Below, one piece after another: positions 49,656 to 61,844 of a DNA stretch of 64,000 nt. A model generated the notes under the pieces. It worked only from the letters and a program-made list of their open reading frames with translations. It was not told where the DNA came from and searched no databases. Numbering within the stretch: the first letter of the stretch is position 1; every line of letters starts with the position of its first letter. This DNA is from Eucalyptus grandis (taxonomy: Eukaryota > Streptophyta > Magnoliopsida > Myrtales > Myrtaceae). The DNA lies in contig NC_052619.1 of assembly GCF_016545825.1 (NCBI RefSeq), forward strand, positions 11,299,501 through 11,363,500, given 5' to 3'. The translations under genes were made by a program, and so were the position numbers.

Positions 49656-50416
49656 AGTGTTATAACTTGACAGAAATTGACACTTAAATGTCATAACTTT
49701 TGAAATTGACACTTAAATGTCATAACTTTCGAAAGGTACACTTAAGTGCCAAAATCGGAGCAAAGCGGATCACTTGAGTGCTAATCCGGCCAAATTGCAT
49801 ACATGATATTTTTCCGACAAAGCGAGTGCAAAAAAACGCTATTTTGCACGTTGACGTGGCCAAATAATGCAAAAACGGCTTGGGCTGCGTAGTAAAAAAA
49901 TAATATAAAAATATTAAAAATAATAATAATTTTAAAATTAAATTTAGTTCAAAGATGAAAAAATAATAATTTTAAAATTAAATTTAGTTAAAATATGAAA
50001 AACAAATAATTTTAAAATTAAATTTAGTTAAAATATTAAAAATAATTTTAAAATTAAAAAAAAAGAAGTGAGCCCTCAGCCATCGCCCTTTTTCTATTTT
50101 TTTATTTTTTGAATTTTTTTCACATTTTAACTAAATTTAATATTAAATTTATTATTTTTTCATATTTTAACTAAATTTAATTTTAAATTTAATTTAATTA
50201 TTTTTTATATTTTTCTACCACATTAGCCACAAACGACGCCGTTTTTGCATTATTTGGCCACGTCAGCGTACAAAACGACGCCGTTTTGCACTCGCTTCGC
50301 CGGAAAAATGCCACGTCAACATTTTGGCCGGACTTTGGCCGAAGTGGCACCTAAGTGATTTTTTTTTCTTCGAATGTGGCACTCTTAAGTGTCCCTTTAT
50401 GCCAAATTATGACACT
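49656..50416. mobile_element. AT-rich foldback/long-TIR element B
   Basis: Same family as element A: left end AGTGTTATAACTTGACAG, right end AATTATGACACT. Inner arms ACGTGGCCAAATAATGCAAA (near 49854) and TTTGCATTATTTGGCCACGT (near 50244) are perfect reverse complements over 20 bases. Short AT repeats lie between. No protein and no clear target duplication. Confidence 0.75.
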
Positions 50417-50423
50417 TGTAGTG

Positions 50424-50610
50424 TTTTTTTTTTTTTTTGACCCAAGAACCCTGAACAGCCGGCAGCCGGTGAGGTAAACCGGGGGCGAATTGGGCCACCA
50501 CCACAGACCCAGCCGCGGGTGAGTCGTGCGCAATGGAGACGCGGGGTTTTGAACCCCTCCCCCCACGGTGGGGGAGAAAGCGCGAAACCATTGCGGCCAC
50601 CGTGGGTGGT
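50424..50610 (-). mobile_element. tRNA-derived SINE, minus strand
   Basis: On the minus strand an A-box-like TGGCCGCAATGG (50588-50599) is followed about 44 bases later by a B-box-like GGTTCAAAACCCC (50543-50555). The element ends in poly-A (the T-run at 50424-50438). It lies directly against the right end of foldback element B. A convincing target duplication is not visible. It differs in sequence from the SINE at 22975. Confidence 0.65.
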
Positions 50611-50627
50611 GGTGCACTGTTTTTATC

Positions 50628-51240
50628 CCAATAAACATGCTTATTTATAGCTCATAAAATATCAAATCTTTATCATTTTGAAGACATGAACTTAAGAGAT
50701 AGCACCACTCACCTGAAAAATCAAAAATCAACCTATGTGGTTACTTGAGCCAATACACTCGTATTCCTATTAATAAATCGAAAACGATATTAAAACCTAG
50801 TAATATGTTACTCTCCAACTAACGACTTGACTAAATTATGTTTATTCATCAATAAAACAATACCTACATGCTAATAAATCACTCAACCAAAGCAATTACT
50901 CAAAGCCGTCCTTAGCGCGAAGTGCGAGCACGAAACTTCATCATGCCATATTTCAAGCCCTAGGTCCAAAATTACTCCGATTGAACGAATGGTGGGCCAA
51001 AATTACTCCGATTGAACGAATGGGTGGCACAAGCACTTACCGGGCATTGTGTTTCATGGCTTGGCGAGGCTCCCTTTTATCTCCTCCTTTTTCCCCCTTT
51101 TTCTTTTTTTTTTTTTCTTTCTTTTCTTTCCTTCTCTCTCTGTCTCTCCTCTTTTTCTTCTTCTCTCCCGAAGACTCTCGATCTCTCTCCTTCTTCTTTC
51201 TCCTTTTTATTTTTGACTGGGTCAAAACCCATACTTTACA
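50628..51240 (-). other. Right arm of the large insertion
   Basis: AT-rich sequence followed by a 30-base direct duplication (CCAAAATTACTCCGATTGAA at 50968 and 50998) and a long pyrimidine tract (51075-51210). It ends at TTTACA before the AAGAT duplication. No gene. Confidence 0.5.
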
Positions 51241-51853
51241 AAGATGATGAAGTTGCAGTCACTTTTAGGAAATTTCATGGCGACCTGTTAAAGCTTAGTT
51301 AATTGTCAAAAGATGGAACTGGGCAGCCAAATAGCGAAAGCGGATGGCCCCATGTCGTGTTCTTGGCAATCCTTTGATTGGTTTACGTTCTCTAACGGGT
51401 GGCTGCATCATTGGACTAAGAAAAAGATTTAATCAGATGAGATCACATGGTTCCCCGATGAGCAAGGCTTGATGCACCGACAAGGAAGTCGAACGCGGAG
51501 ACTGACAAAACCTTGTGACCTAATCTCTCAAGTCATCTGGAAAAGGTAAGCATCAGCTTCACGTCCACTTCAACTCCCTCACAAAACAAGAAAGATAAAG
51601 AAACGAATAAGTTTAAACAATTCGGACGTCATGACCACGGTTGTTCTTTGGTGCATGTGAACGGAGGGAAAGAAAAGTTGTATATGCACAGATATCCCAC
51701 GTTCAATCATCCCATTAATTAATTGGAAATTACGATGAAAACGAGATGAAGAATGGCAGGCTCTTCGCATTTTTTTTTCGTTTTTTTTTAGTGGTTGTCG
51801 GTTTTTAGTTAAAAGCTGAGCTGTTATCTTGACCTTATTCCATCTTTGATCCA

Positions 51854-51861
51854 TATAAATA
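51854..51861 (+). promoter_or_regulatory. TATA box of alpha-galactosidase copy 2
   Basis: TATAAATA lies 89 bases before the ATG, a normal plant spacing that leaves a short 5' UTR. The same box at the same distance precedes copy 3. Confidence 0.65.
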
Positions 51862-51942
51862 CGACCACTTCCGCTTTCTGGCTCCTTCAGTATCTGACTG
51901 CATATTTTTCAGTTCGTTTTGGGAGAGAAGTGATTTCGGGCG

Positions 51943-54900
51943 ATGGCTACCTCGTTTAATTCGAGAGAGCAGTCTGTGGTTGGAGTCGTGGTGGTGGTAG
52001 CTGCGTGCGTTCTGTATGCTGGTGTCGCCTCCGCTGGACGGCCAGCGACGAGCGTTAGCATGGACCTGCTCCATGGAAGAGGCAGAATCAGAAGAAAGCT
52101 TCTCGAGAACGGCCTCGGTTTGACTCCTCAAATGGGGTATGAGATTGTACTACTCATTTCTCTCTGGTTAACCTTCTTGTGATGGAACTGATTGATCCAA
52201 TGGATAGAACTAATCATAATTCGAACATGAAGAAAGAAGATACGAACCTTTCTGCTCTTCGGCCCGGATTAGTATAGTCATAAAATAAGTGGGAAAATGT
52301 TCTCGTTTCCATAAATTATGCGAGACCCGCATGAGACTTTTTCTCAGTTTTTCACTTTAACTTTTATGTCAAGTAGGGTTTCATTTGCAACGAGAAGTAG
52401 AAACAGAAAATTAGAGAGCTAATAATTAGATTTGCACACTAATTGATCACTGGAATTGCAGTTCATTGGCTTCTCGTGATGATCATGCAACAGATGATTA
52501 AGGGTCACCAATGTCAGGGAGCAGTTGAGAGCTCTAATAACCAAAAACAGATCTTGCAAGCTGTTGTTTCAATATAGTTTGTTTCAATATGGTTTATTTT
52601 AGCCGACACATTACATTTAAATTCCTGGCTTTCAACTTTGGGACATCAAATGAGAAAAAAAGGTTTCACGTGATCCATGACTCTTGCATGCGTAAACCTT
52701 CCATGCCCTTCATTAATTAGTTTTGTACGATGCATTTGGACTTTGGAGTGTACTATATTGTTATTGTATTGTTTAGAGAATCCGATCATGGTGTGACGTC
52801 TTTTTCGCCATTATCTTGCAACAAGAAGAAAAAATGCTATTCCTTGCATTAGCAAATTGTTGTGTCCAACACATTTATATGCTTCTATGGATTCCCAAGT
52901 GGCATTTCACACCAGATGAAATGGGATACTGATTTTCTAGCTGATGTTTGATCTGATCTGGACAATTTGATTCCGACAGATGGAATAGCTGGAACCACTT
53001 TCAGTGTAACATCAACGAAAATTTGATAAAGGAAACAGGTAAATTGATTAACACGCACCAGTAGAATCGATCAAAAAAATTGCAGTATTTAATCTGGCTC
53101 AGTTACTTAATAACACTTTCTTTGAATGTTGCAGCGGATGCGATGGTCTCATCCGGACTTGCTGCACTAGGATATGAGTATGTAAACTTAGGTGCGTTGA
53201 CATGTTTTTGCTCGTGTAGAATCATAGACTGTATAAAGCATTGTCTGAATATTTATTGTTTCTGCTTCTTTTCCCTCGTTTTCCTTTTAAAGATGATTGC
53301 TGGGGTGAGCTTAACAGAGATTCTCAGGTACATTCCTATATCTTGTCTCGCCACCATATGATAAGAGTATAAAATTGGTTAAGAGTTATCAAAAGGAGGG
53401 AAATTCGATAATTGTGGCAGGGTAATTTGGTTGCCAATGCTTCAGCATTTCCATCTGGAATTAAGGCATTAGCTGATTATGTTCACAGCAAAGGCCTCAA
53501 GCTTGGGATTTACTCTGATGCTGGGTATGGCCATAACATTAACTAAAGCAACTCTTTTTACGTTCATTACATTACGTGAAAGAGAACAGGAAAAGAGAAA
53601 ACCATCGTTTGATTACCATTTAAAGTTCAATCTGGTCTCTTTTTATAGATCTCAAACATGCAGTGGAACAATGCCAGGATCACTCGGTCATGAAGAGCAA
53701 GATGCGAAAACTTTTGCTTCCTGGGTAGAATTCAGTAGCGTCTGAGGAATTGGACCATTATTAATCCGCATCGTCCCACTCGCTCACGCTTTCGCTCATT
53801 CTAATGTTTTCTATCTGGCAGGGGTTGATTACTTGAAGTATGATAATTGTAACAATCCCGGTACGAGTCCCAAGGAAAGGTACGCAGTTTTTTCTGATTT
53901 TTCACGCTTTGGCTGCCGAATATCCTCATTTAGGACATAACATAAAATACCAAATTCATTCAGCAGAATTTTGAAAGGGGCTCTGCCATTACTAATCAAT
54001 GTTGAACTTTTCTTTTCCTAACTGAAACTACTTTGCTAAAGGTACCCAATCATGAGCAAAGCCCTGTTGAACTCTGGAAGGAAAATCTTCTTCTCTCTCT
54101 GTGAATGGTGAGTTGAGCCTTTTGCAGGATTAATTTTCTCATCCATCATTTGCGCTTATTGACAGAAGCAAGAGAGAACTTACTTTTTGCACCAAAACTT
54201 CAGGGGACAAGAAGACCCAGCAACTTGGGCTTCGTCCATTGGGAATAGCTGGAGAACAACCGACGATATTTTTGACAACTGGGACAGGTGACTGAATATG
54301 AACATAAAATCTGCTTCATGTCCTAATTGCTGCATGTAATCAAAAAAGAAAAAGGGATCTAATTTGCAAATCTCCTGCATATTGGAATGGAACCAATCTT
54401 GTGATTAAGTTTCACTATCCAGGAATTAGTTTATGTCGACATAAACCAACGAAATGAACGACTCTGCGATCCTTTCAGCTCATGTTCTTACGACTTCACT
54501 TCTGATGTCATAAATAAGTGACGGGAATTTCCTCTTTGCATCAGAATGACATCTCAGGCAGATCTGAATGATAAATGGGCATCTTATGCTGGACCTGGAG
54601 GATGGAATGGTAATGATGTTCATCATTTTTTTAGTTCGATATTTTTAAATATCGAACAGAGAGTGGAAGAGAGGAACTTGCAAGATGAACAATCAACAAG
54701 TCATTTTGGAATTAAATTGTGTTCAGATCCTGACATGCTTGAAGTCGGAAATGGTGGAATGACCACAGAAGAATACCGTTCGCATTTCAGCATATGGGCA
54801 TTGGTCAAGGTATGAGTAAGACATATTTTGAAATAAACAGACACCTAAGACACGTTTTTGCTGAGTTTTTTTCTTTTTTTGGGTCCTTCCGAACAGGCTC

Positions 54901-56057
54901 CATTGTTGATTGGTTGTGATGTGCGATCGATGAACAACACGACCCTCATGTTGCTGAGCAACAAGGAAGTTATTGCTGTTAATCAAGGTATCGACAAATT
55001 GTGTTACAATGGAATGCCCTGCGATGAATTTTTCCTCAGTGAAAGCATTTTCACTCTTTTGTAGATGGGCTTGGCGTTCAGGGGAAAAAGGTTAAGTCAG
55101 ATGGCAATCTTGAGGTAAACTTTCTTCAGTATGATCATCCTTCCTTGCATTAATAACAGTCGGAACTAGTACGTCATTCATGGTACAGCAAAAAGCAACA
55201 TTGCATATGCTCTGCATCAATTATCAATATCAAAACAATGCATAGCCCATTGCAGACATTTGAAAGCAAATGGATTGTAATAATTTGCAAGTTGTCTATC
55301 TTTAGGGGTGTAAGTGTATCAATGCTTCCTCGTTTGTTCAAGTTAACACGCAAAAAAACTTTAAACCTGTGGCTGGGAAACCAACAGAAAATTGGTGATA
55401 GATCCCATTCTTATATAAATTTAATTAAATCATTAGAAGTTACAGAGTTAAGTTGATGGAAGAAACAAAAGTCTTGTATCCATCACAGCAATGGATTCAA
55501 CAGCAAGGTTGATTATCAGGTTAACCAACCTAATATTCTGTCGGTCAGTTTATTAACTTTTGTTCATGACCTAAAAGGACATTCCCAGCATGCAATTATG
55601 CATATTATGGCAATCAACAAACGGTCATGCAGAGTAAATACCAGGGTGACTAATAGATCACGTGAAGTTATCTTTCAAAAAATGTTGTTCGTCCTATCAT
55701 ATTTAGCAGAATCTTATAAAGTTCACAATCATGCATCCAAAACAATGTAGGTTTGGGCAGGTCCCCTCAGCACGAACAAGGTAGCAGTGGTTCTATGGAA
55801 CAGAGGTTCATCGAGAGCTACAGTCACTGCCTCTTGGTCTGACATTGGTCTCAATTCTACAACAGTAGTCAAAGCAAGAGACTTGTGGATGGTGAGACTT
55901 CAGAGCCAAACATAATTGTTTATTTGATGAAGAACTAAGCTCACAGAAAATTACTCAAATTTCGGTGCAGCATTCCACCAAAAGGTCAATCAAGGGACAA
56001 ATCTCAGCTGATATCGACTCCCACGCTTGTAAAATGTATGTTTTGAGTCCGCAATAA
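51943..56057 (+). CDS. Alpha-galactosidase (GH27) copy 2, one frameshift in exon 7
   Basis: Removes terminal alpha-galactose from raffinose-family sugars, galactomannan or galactolipid; secreted or vacuolar. Exons: 51943-52136, 52980-53038, 53135-53191, 53293-53327, 53421-53524, 53649-53724, 53822-53879, 54042-54107, 54204-54287, 54545-54609, 54727-54809, 54897-54987, 55065-55114, 55751-55891, 55971-56057. Exon 1 encodes a signal peptide ([20 protein letters not shown]) and GLGLTPQMG. Then WNSWNHF, DDCWGEL, the nucleophile in YLKYDNC (exon 7), RTTDDI with the likely acid/base Asp (exon 9) and [16 protein letters not shown] (exons 10-11). All exon lengths fit their phases except exon 7: 58 nt, not 59, because the acceptor is followed by GGG where copy 3 has GGGG. 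If real, this shifts frame just before the nucleophile. Otherwise about 416 residues, normal for the family. Confidence 0.9.
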
Positions 56058-57020
56058 CACGGAGACATCAGGAGAAAGGAAACAGGGTTGAAGCTGAGGT
56101 TGTGCAGAATTAAATATGTGCTAATTTGATCCTGTTTCATCATTGATGTAAGAAATAAACCACAGAATCATTAATAAGATATGATCACCAACTTCGGCAG
56201 TCTTCCTATGTCTCTTACAAAGTAAAACCCGAAGCAACCCCCAACACCTCCCAAAAAAAAAAAAAAGCTAGTGAGTAGAGACTGACAGTTAGCAAGACAA
56301 TGAAGGAACAATGAAGGAAAAAAAACACGGAAGTGAAAAAGAAATCCTATGATATTAGCAGTCTTCAGATCCAACCAAGACTCAATCAGACATCATGAAT
56401 GGAGGTCCTCTTACATCAAATATTTCACGGGTTGGCAAAACAACTGCAAGAACAGCGGTCAGTAGCCCTTGTTTCCTCGAATCCTTGCTCTCGTGTCAAC
56501 CTGGGCAAAAAGTTAAATGAGGAGTTAGAGAGGTACATTGCTTATTCAGCTCCTCTCGTGGAAATCATATCATAGATCGGCATAATGAATTTTCAACAAG
56601 TCCCACACACGAAACTACAACCCCCCGTGCGCATGACATCAAACGCAAGCTGTCGTATGCAAACGATAAAACGCACAGGAAGAAAGAGCCAGAGAAACCC
56701 CATAAACCGAACAAAAACATATTCCGCCATTTACAATCTCGATCAAATGCGTAATGCGTTAGGAGTCAATGTTTGCGATGACATCAGGCGCGAGCTGTCG
56801 CCCGAAATGATGGAACGCGCTATCGAGTTTCGGCTCATAAACGTGCGTGGCAACGGAGTCAATGTTCGCGATGTGTTGTCGTCTTTTACCAGCTAATCTG
56901 TAGGGAAAGGCATATTCACCAAGGGCACGGGCTCTCGTAGCAAAGAGGACGATATCGAGATGATCGTTCGATTGACCCGTTACAGAAGTTATGCGAAGCT
57001 TCTTCCATCGCTAGAAAGAT
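56058..57020. other. 3' flank of alpha-galactosidase unit 2
   Basis: Same sequence as the flank of unit 1, here without insertions. A 104-residue open frame (56585-56896, plus) is not preserved in unit 1, so it is not called a gene. The minus-strand stretch near 56500 (VDTRARIRGNKGY, then stop, after a TTGCCCAG acceptor) is preserved in both units and may be a terminal exon relic. Confidence 0.45.
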
Positions 57021-57637
57021 GATGAAGTTGCAGTCACTTTTAGGGAAGTTTCATGGCGACCTGTTAAAGCTTAGTTAATTGTCAAAAAGATGGAACTGGG
57101 CAGCCAAATAGCGAAAGCGGATGGCCCCATGTCGTGTTCTTGGCAATCCTTTGATTGGTTTTCGTTCTCTAATGAGTGGCTGCATCATTGGACTAAGAAA
57201 AAGATTTAATCAGATGAGATCACATGGTTCCCCGATGAGCAAGGCTTGATGCACCGACAAGGAAGTCGAACGCGGAGACTGACAAAACCTTGTGACCTAA
57301 TCTCTCAAGTCATCTGGAAAAGGTAAGCATCAGCTTCACGTCCACTTCAACTCCCTCACAAAACAAGAAAGATAAAGAAACGAATAAGTTTAAACAATTC
57401 GGACGTCATGACCACGGTTGTTCTTTGGTGCATGTGAACGGAGGGAAAGAAAAGTTGTATATGCACAGATATCCCACGTTCAATCATCCCATTAATTAAT
57501 TGGAAATTACGATGAAAACGAGATGAAGAATGGCAGGCTCTTCGCATTCAATTTTTTTTCGTATTTTTTTTTTAGTGGTTGTCGGTTTTTAGTTAAAAGC
57601 TGAGCTGTTATCTTGACCTTATTCCATCTTTGATCCA

Positions 57638-57645
57638 TATAAATA
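57638..57645 (+). promoter_or_regulatory. TATA box of alpha-galactosidase copy 3
   Basis: TATAAATA lies 89 bases upstream of the ATG at 57727, as in copy 2. Confidence 0.65.
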
Positions 57646-57726
57646 CGACCACTTCCGCTTTCTGGCTCCTTCAGTATCTGACTGCATATTTTTCAGTTTG
57701 TTTTGGGAGAGAAGTGATTTCGGGCG

Positions 57727-60700
57727 ATGGCTACCTCGTTTAATTCGAGAGAGCAGTCTGTGGTTGGAGTCGTGGTGGTGGTAGCTGCGTGCGTTCTGTA
57801 TGCTGGTGTCGCCTCCGCTGGATGGCCAGCGACGAGCGTTAGCATGGACCTGCTCCATGGAAGAGGCAGAATCAGAAGAAAGCTTCTCGAGAACGGCCTC
57901 GGTTTGACTCCTCAAATGGGGTATGGGATTGTACTACTCATTTCTCTCTGGTTAACCTTCTTGTGATGGAACTGATTGATCCAATGGATAGAACTAATCA
58001 TAATTCGAACATGAAGAAAGAAGATACGAACCTTTCTGCTCTTCGCCCGGATTAGTATAGTCATAAAATAAGTGGGAAAATGTTCTCGTTTCCATAAATT
58101 ATGCGAGACCCGCATGAGACTTTTTCTCAGTTTTCACTTTAACTTTTATGTCAAGTAGGATTTCATTTGCAACGAGAAGTAGAAACAGAAAATTAGAGAG
58201 CTAATAATTAGATTTGCACACTAATTGATCACTGGAATTGCAGTTCATTGGCTTCTCGTGATGATCATGCAACAGATGATTAAGGGTCACCAATGTCAGG
58301 GAGCAGTTGAGAGCTCTAATAACCAAAAACAGATCTTGCAAGCTGTTGTTTCAATATAGTTTGTTTCAATATGGTTTATTTTAGCCGACACATTACATTT
58401 AAATTCCTGGCTTTCAACTTTGGGACATCAAATGAGAAAAAAGGTTTCACGTGATCCATGACTCTTGCATGCGTAAACCTTCCATGCCCTTCATTAAATA
58501 GTTTTGTACGATGCATTTGGACTTTGGAGTGTACTATATTGTTATTGTATTGTTTAGAGAATCCGATCATGGTGTGACGTCTTTTTCGCCATTATCTTGC
58601 AACAAGAAGAAAAAATGCATTTCCTTGCATTAGCAAATTGTTGTGTCCAACACATTTATATGCTTCTATGGATTCCCAAGTGGCATTTCACCCGAGATGA
58701 AATGGGATACTGATTTTCTAGCTGATGTTTGATCTCATCTGGGCAATTTGATTGCGACAGATGGAATAGCTGGAACCACTTTCAGTGTAACATCAACGAA
58801 AATTTGATAAAGGAAACAGGTACCTTGATCAACACGCACCAATGGAATCGATCAAAAACTTTGCAGGATTTAATCTGGCTAATTTACTTAATAACACTTT
58901 CTTTGAATGTTGCAGCGGATGCGATGGTCTCATCCGGACTTGCTGCACTAGGATATGAGTATGTAAACTTAGGTGCGTTGACATGTTTTTGCTCGTGTAG
59001 AATCACAGACTGTATAAAGCATTGTCCGAATATTTATTTTTCTGCTTCTTTTCCCTCGTTTTCCTTTTAAAGATGATTGCTGGGGTGAGCTTAACAGAGA
59101 TTCTCAGGTACATTCCTAAATCTTGTCTCGCCACCGTATGATAAGAGTATAAAATTGGTTAAGAGTTATCAAAAGGAGGGAAATTCGATAATTGTGGCAG
59201 GGTAATTTGGTTGCCAAAGCTTCAGCATTTCCATCTGGAATTAAGGCATTAGCTGATTATGTTCACAGCAAAGGCCTCAAGCTTGGGATTTACTCAGATG
59301 CTGGGTATGGCCGTAACATTAACTAAAGCAACTCTTTTTACGTTCATTACATTAGGCGAAAGAGAACAGGAAAAGAAAACCATCGTTTGATTACCATATA
59401 AAGTTCAATCTGGTCTCTTTTTGTAGATCTCAAACATGCAGTGGAACAGTGCCTGGATCGCTCGGTCATGAAGAGCAAGATGCGAAAACTTTTGCTTCCT
59501 GGGTAGAATTCAGTAGCGTCTGAGGAATTGGACCATTATTAATCTGCATCGTCCCACTCGCTCACGCTTTCGCTCATTCTAATGTTTTCTATCTGGCAGG
59601 GGGTTGATTACTTGAAGTATGATAATTGTAACAATCCCGGTACGAGTCCCAAGGAAAGGTACGCAGTTTTTTCTGATTTTTTCACGCTTTGGCTGCCGAA
59701 TATCCTCATTTAGGACATAACATAAAATACCAAATTCATTCAGCAGAATTTTGAAAGGGGCTCTGCCATTACTAATCAATGTTGAACTTTTCTTTTCCTA
59801 ACTGAAACTACTTTGCTAAAGGTACCCAATCATGAGCAAAGCCCTGTTAAACTCTGGAAGGAAAATCTTCTTCTCTCTCTGTGAATGGTGAGTTGAGCCT
59901 TTTGCAGGATTAATTTTCTCATCCATCATTTGCGCTTATTGACAGAAGCAGAGAGAACTTACCTTTTGCACCAAAACTTCAGGGGACAAGAAGACCCAGC
60001 AACTTGGGCTTCGTCCATTGGGAATAGCTGGAGAACAACCGAAGATATTTCGGACAACTGGGACAGGTGACTGAATATGAACATAAAATCTGCTTCATGT
60101 CCTAATTGCTGCATGTAATCAAAAAGAAAAAGGGATCTAATTTGCAAATCTCCCTGCATATTGGAATGGAACCAATCTTGTGATTAAGTTTCACTATCCA
60201 GGAATTAGTTTATGTCGACATAAACCAACGAAATGAACGACTCTGCGATCCTTTCAGCTCATGTTCTTACGACTTCACTTCTGATGTCATAAATAAGTGA
60301 CGGGAATTTCCTCTTTGCATCAGAATGACATCTCGGGCAGATCTGAATGATAAATGGGCATCTTATGCTGGACCTGGAGGATGGAATGGTAATGATGTTC
60401 ATCATTTTTTTTAGTTCGATATTTTTAAATATCGAACAGAGAGATTGGAAGAGAGGAACTTGCAAGATGAACAATCAACAAGTCATTTTGGAATTAAATT
60501 GTGTTCAGATCCTGACATGCTTGAAGTCGGAAATGGTGGAATGACCACAGAAGAATACCGTTCGCATTTCAGCATATGGGCATTGGTCAAGGTATGAGTA
60601 AGACATATTTTGAAATAAACAGACACCTAAGACACGTTTTTGCTGAGTTTTTTTTTTCTTTTTTTTGGGTCCTTCCGAACAGGCTCCATTGTTGATTGGT

Positions 60701-61844
60701 TGTGATGTGCGATCGATGAACAACACGACCCTCATGTTGCTGAGCAACAAGGAAGTTATTGCTGTTAATCAAGGTATCGACAAATTGTGTTACAATGGAA
60801 TGCCCTGCGATGAATTTTTCCTCAGTGAAAGCATTTTCACTCTTTTGTAGATGGGCTTGGCGTTCAGGGAAAAAGGTTAAGTCAGATGGCAATCTTGAGG
60901 TAAACTTTCTTCAGTATGATCATCCTTCCTTGCATTAATAACAGTACCCGGAACTAGTACGTCATTCATGGTACAGCAAAAAGCAACATTGCATATGCTC
61001 TGCATCAATTATCAATATCAAAACAATGCATAGCCCATTGCAGACATTTGAAAGCAAATGGATTGTAATAATTTGCAAGTTGTCTATCTTTAGGGGTGTA
61101 AGTGTATCAATGCTTCCTCGTTTGTTCAAGTTAACACGCAAAAAACTTTAAACCTGTGGCTGGGAAACCAACAGAAAATTGGTGATAGATCCCATTCTTA
61201 TATAAATTTAATTAAATCATTAGAAGTTACAGAGTTAAGTTGATGGCAGAAACAAAAGTCTTGTATTCATCACAGCAATGGATTCAACAGCAAGGTTGAT
61301 TATCAGGTTAACCAACCTAATATTCTGTCGGTCAGTTTATTAACTTTTGTTCATGACCTAAAAGGACATTCCCAGCATGCAATTATGCATATTATGGCAA
61401 TCAACAAACGGTCATGCAGTGTAAATACCAGGGTGACTAATAGATCTCGTGAAGTTATCTTTCAAACAATGTTGTTCGTCCTATCATTTTTAGCAGAATC
61501 TTATAAAGTTCACAATCATGCATCCAAAACAATGTAGGTTTGGGCAGGTCCCCTCAGCGCAAACAAGGTAGCAGTGGTTCTATGGAACAGAGGTTCATCG
61601 AGAGCTACAGTCACTGCCTCTTGGTCTGACATTGGCATCAATTCTACAACAGTAGTCGAAGCTAGAGATTTGTGGATGGTGAGACTTCAGAGCCAAACAT
61701 AATTGTTTATTTGATGAAGAACTGTGCTCACAGAAAATTACTCAAATTTTGGTGCAGCATTCCACCCAAAATTCAATCAAGGGACAAATCTCAGCTGATA
61801 TCAACTCCCACGATTGTAAAATGTATGTTTTGACTCCACAATAA
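57727..61844 (+). CDS. Alpha-galactosidase (GH27) copy 3, one frameshift in exon 13
   Basis: Same 15-exon structure as copy 2: 57727-57920, 58761-58819, 58916-58972, 59073-59107, 59201-59304, 59427-59502, 59600-59658, 59822-59887, 59983-60066, 60324-60388, 60509-60591, 60683-60773, 60851-60899, 61538-61678, 61758-61844. The catalytic exon 7 is in frame here ([10 protein letters not shown]), as are the RTTEDI and [11 protein letters not shown] motifs. Exon 13 is 49 nt where 50 is required: GGG follows GTTCA where copy 2 has GGGG. This would scramble the C-terminal beta domain but leave the whole catalytic barrel. It differs from copy 2 by substitutions such as Arg to Trp just after the signal peptide and several in the last two exons (VLTPQ end). 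Best candidate in the array for an active enzyme, if the exon 13 base is an assembly error. Confidence 0.9.

Larger units (their letters stand above)
33814..51245 (-). mobile_element. 17.4-kb nested insertion bounded by TG..CA with AAGAT duplication
   Basis: The sequence leaves the alpha-galactosidase unit at 33818 (AAGAT, 33814-33818) and returns at 51241 (AAGAT, 51241-51245). The uninterrupted junction CTAGAAAGATGATGAAG exists at 57011-57027 between units 2 and 3. The insert begins TGTCACACCCC and ends TTTACA. On the minus strand it would run from TGTAAAG to GGGGTGTGACA, typical of Ty3-gypsy LTR ends. No gypsy gag-pol was found, so the outer arms (33819-about 35200 and about 50628-51240) look like one solo LTR opened by later insertions. 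The assignment to gypsy is inference. Confidence 0.75.
51246..57020 (+). repeat. Alpha-galactosidase duplication unit 2 (next unit starts 57021)
   Basis: GATGAAGTTGCAGTCACTTTTAGG starts the unit at 51246 and starts the next at 57021, so one unit is about 5.78 kb including promoter, gene and 3' flank. Units 2 and 3 are nearly identical until about exon 13 and diverge more towards the 3' end. Confidence 0.9.

Noticed and set aside
35180..50637. CAATAAACATG as a Mutator target duplication for one giant element
   Set aside because: The repeat extends imperfectly to about 24 bp, and the sequence just inside it does not start or end with matching inverted repeats.
51012..51302. Phe/Ser-rich 96-residue frame before alpha-galactosidase copy 2
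   Set aside because: It is a pyrimidine tract at the edge of the large insertion and crosses the AAGAT target duplication.
56585..56896. 104-residue plus-strand frame downstream of copy 2
   Set aside because: The frame is not preserved in the homologous flank of copy 1 and resembles no protein I know.
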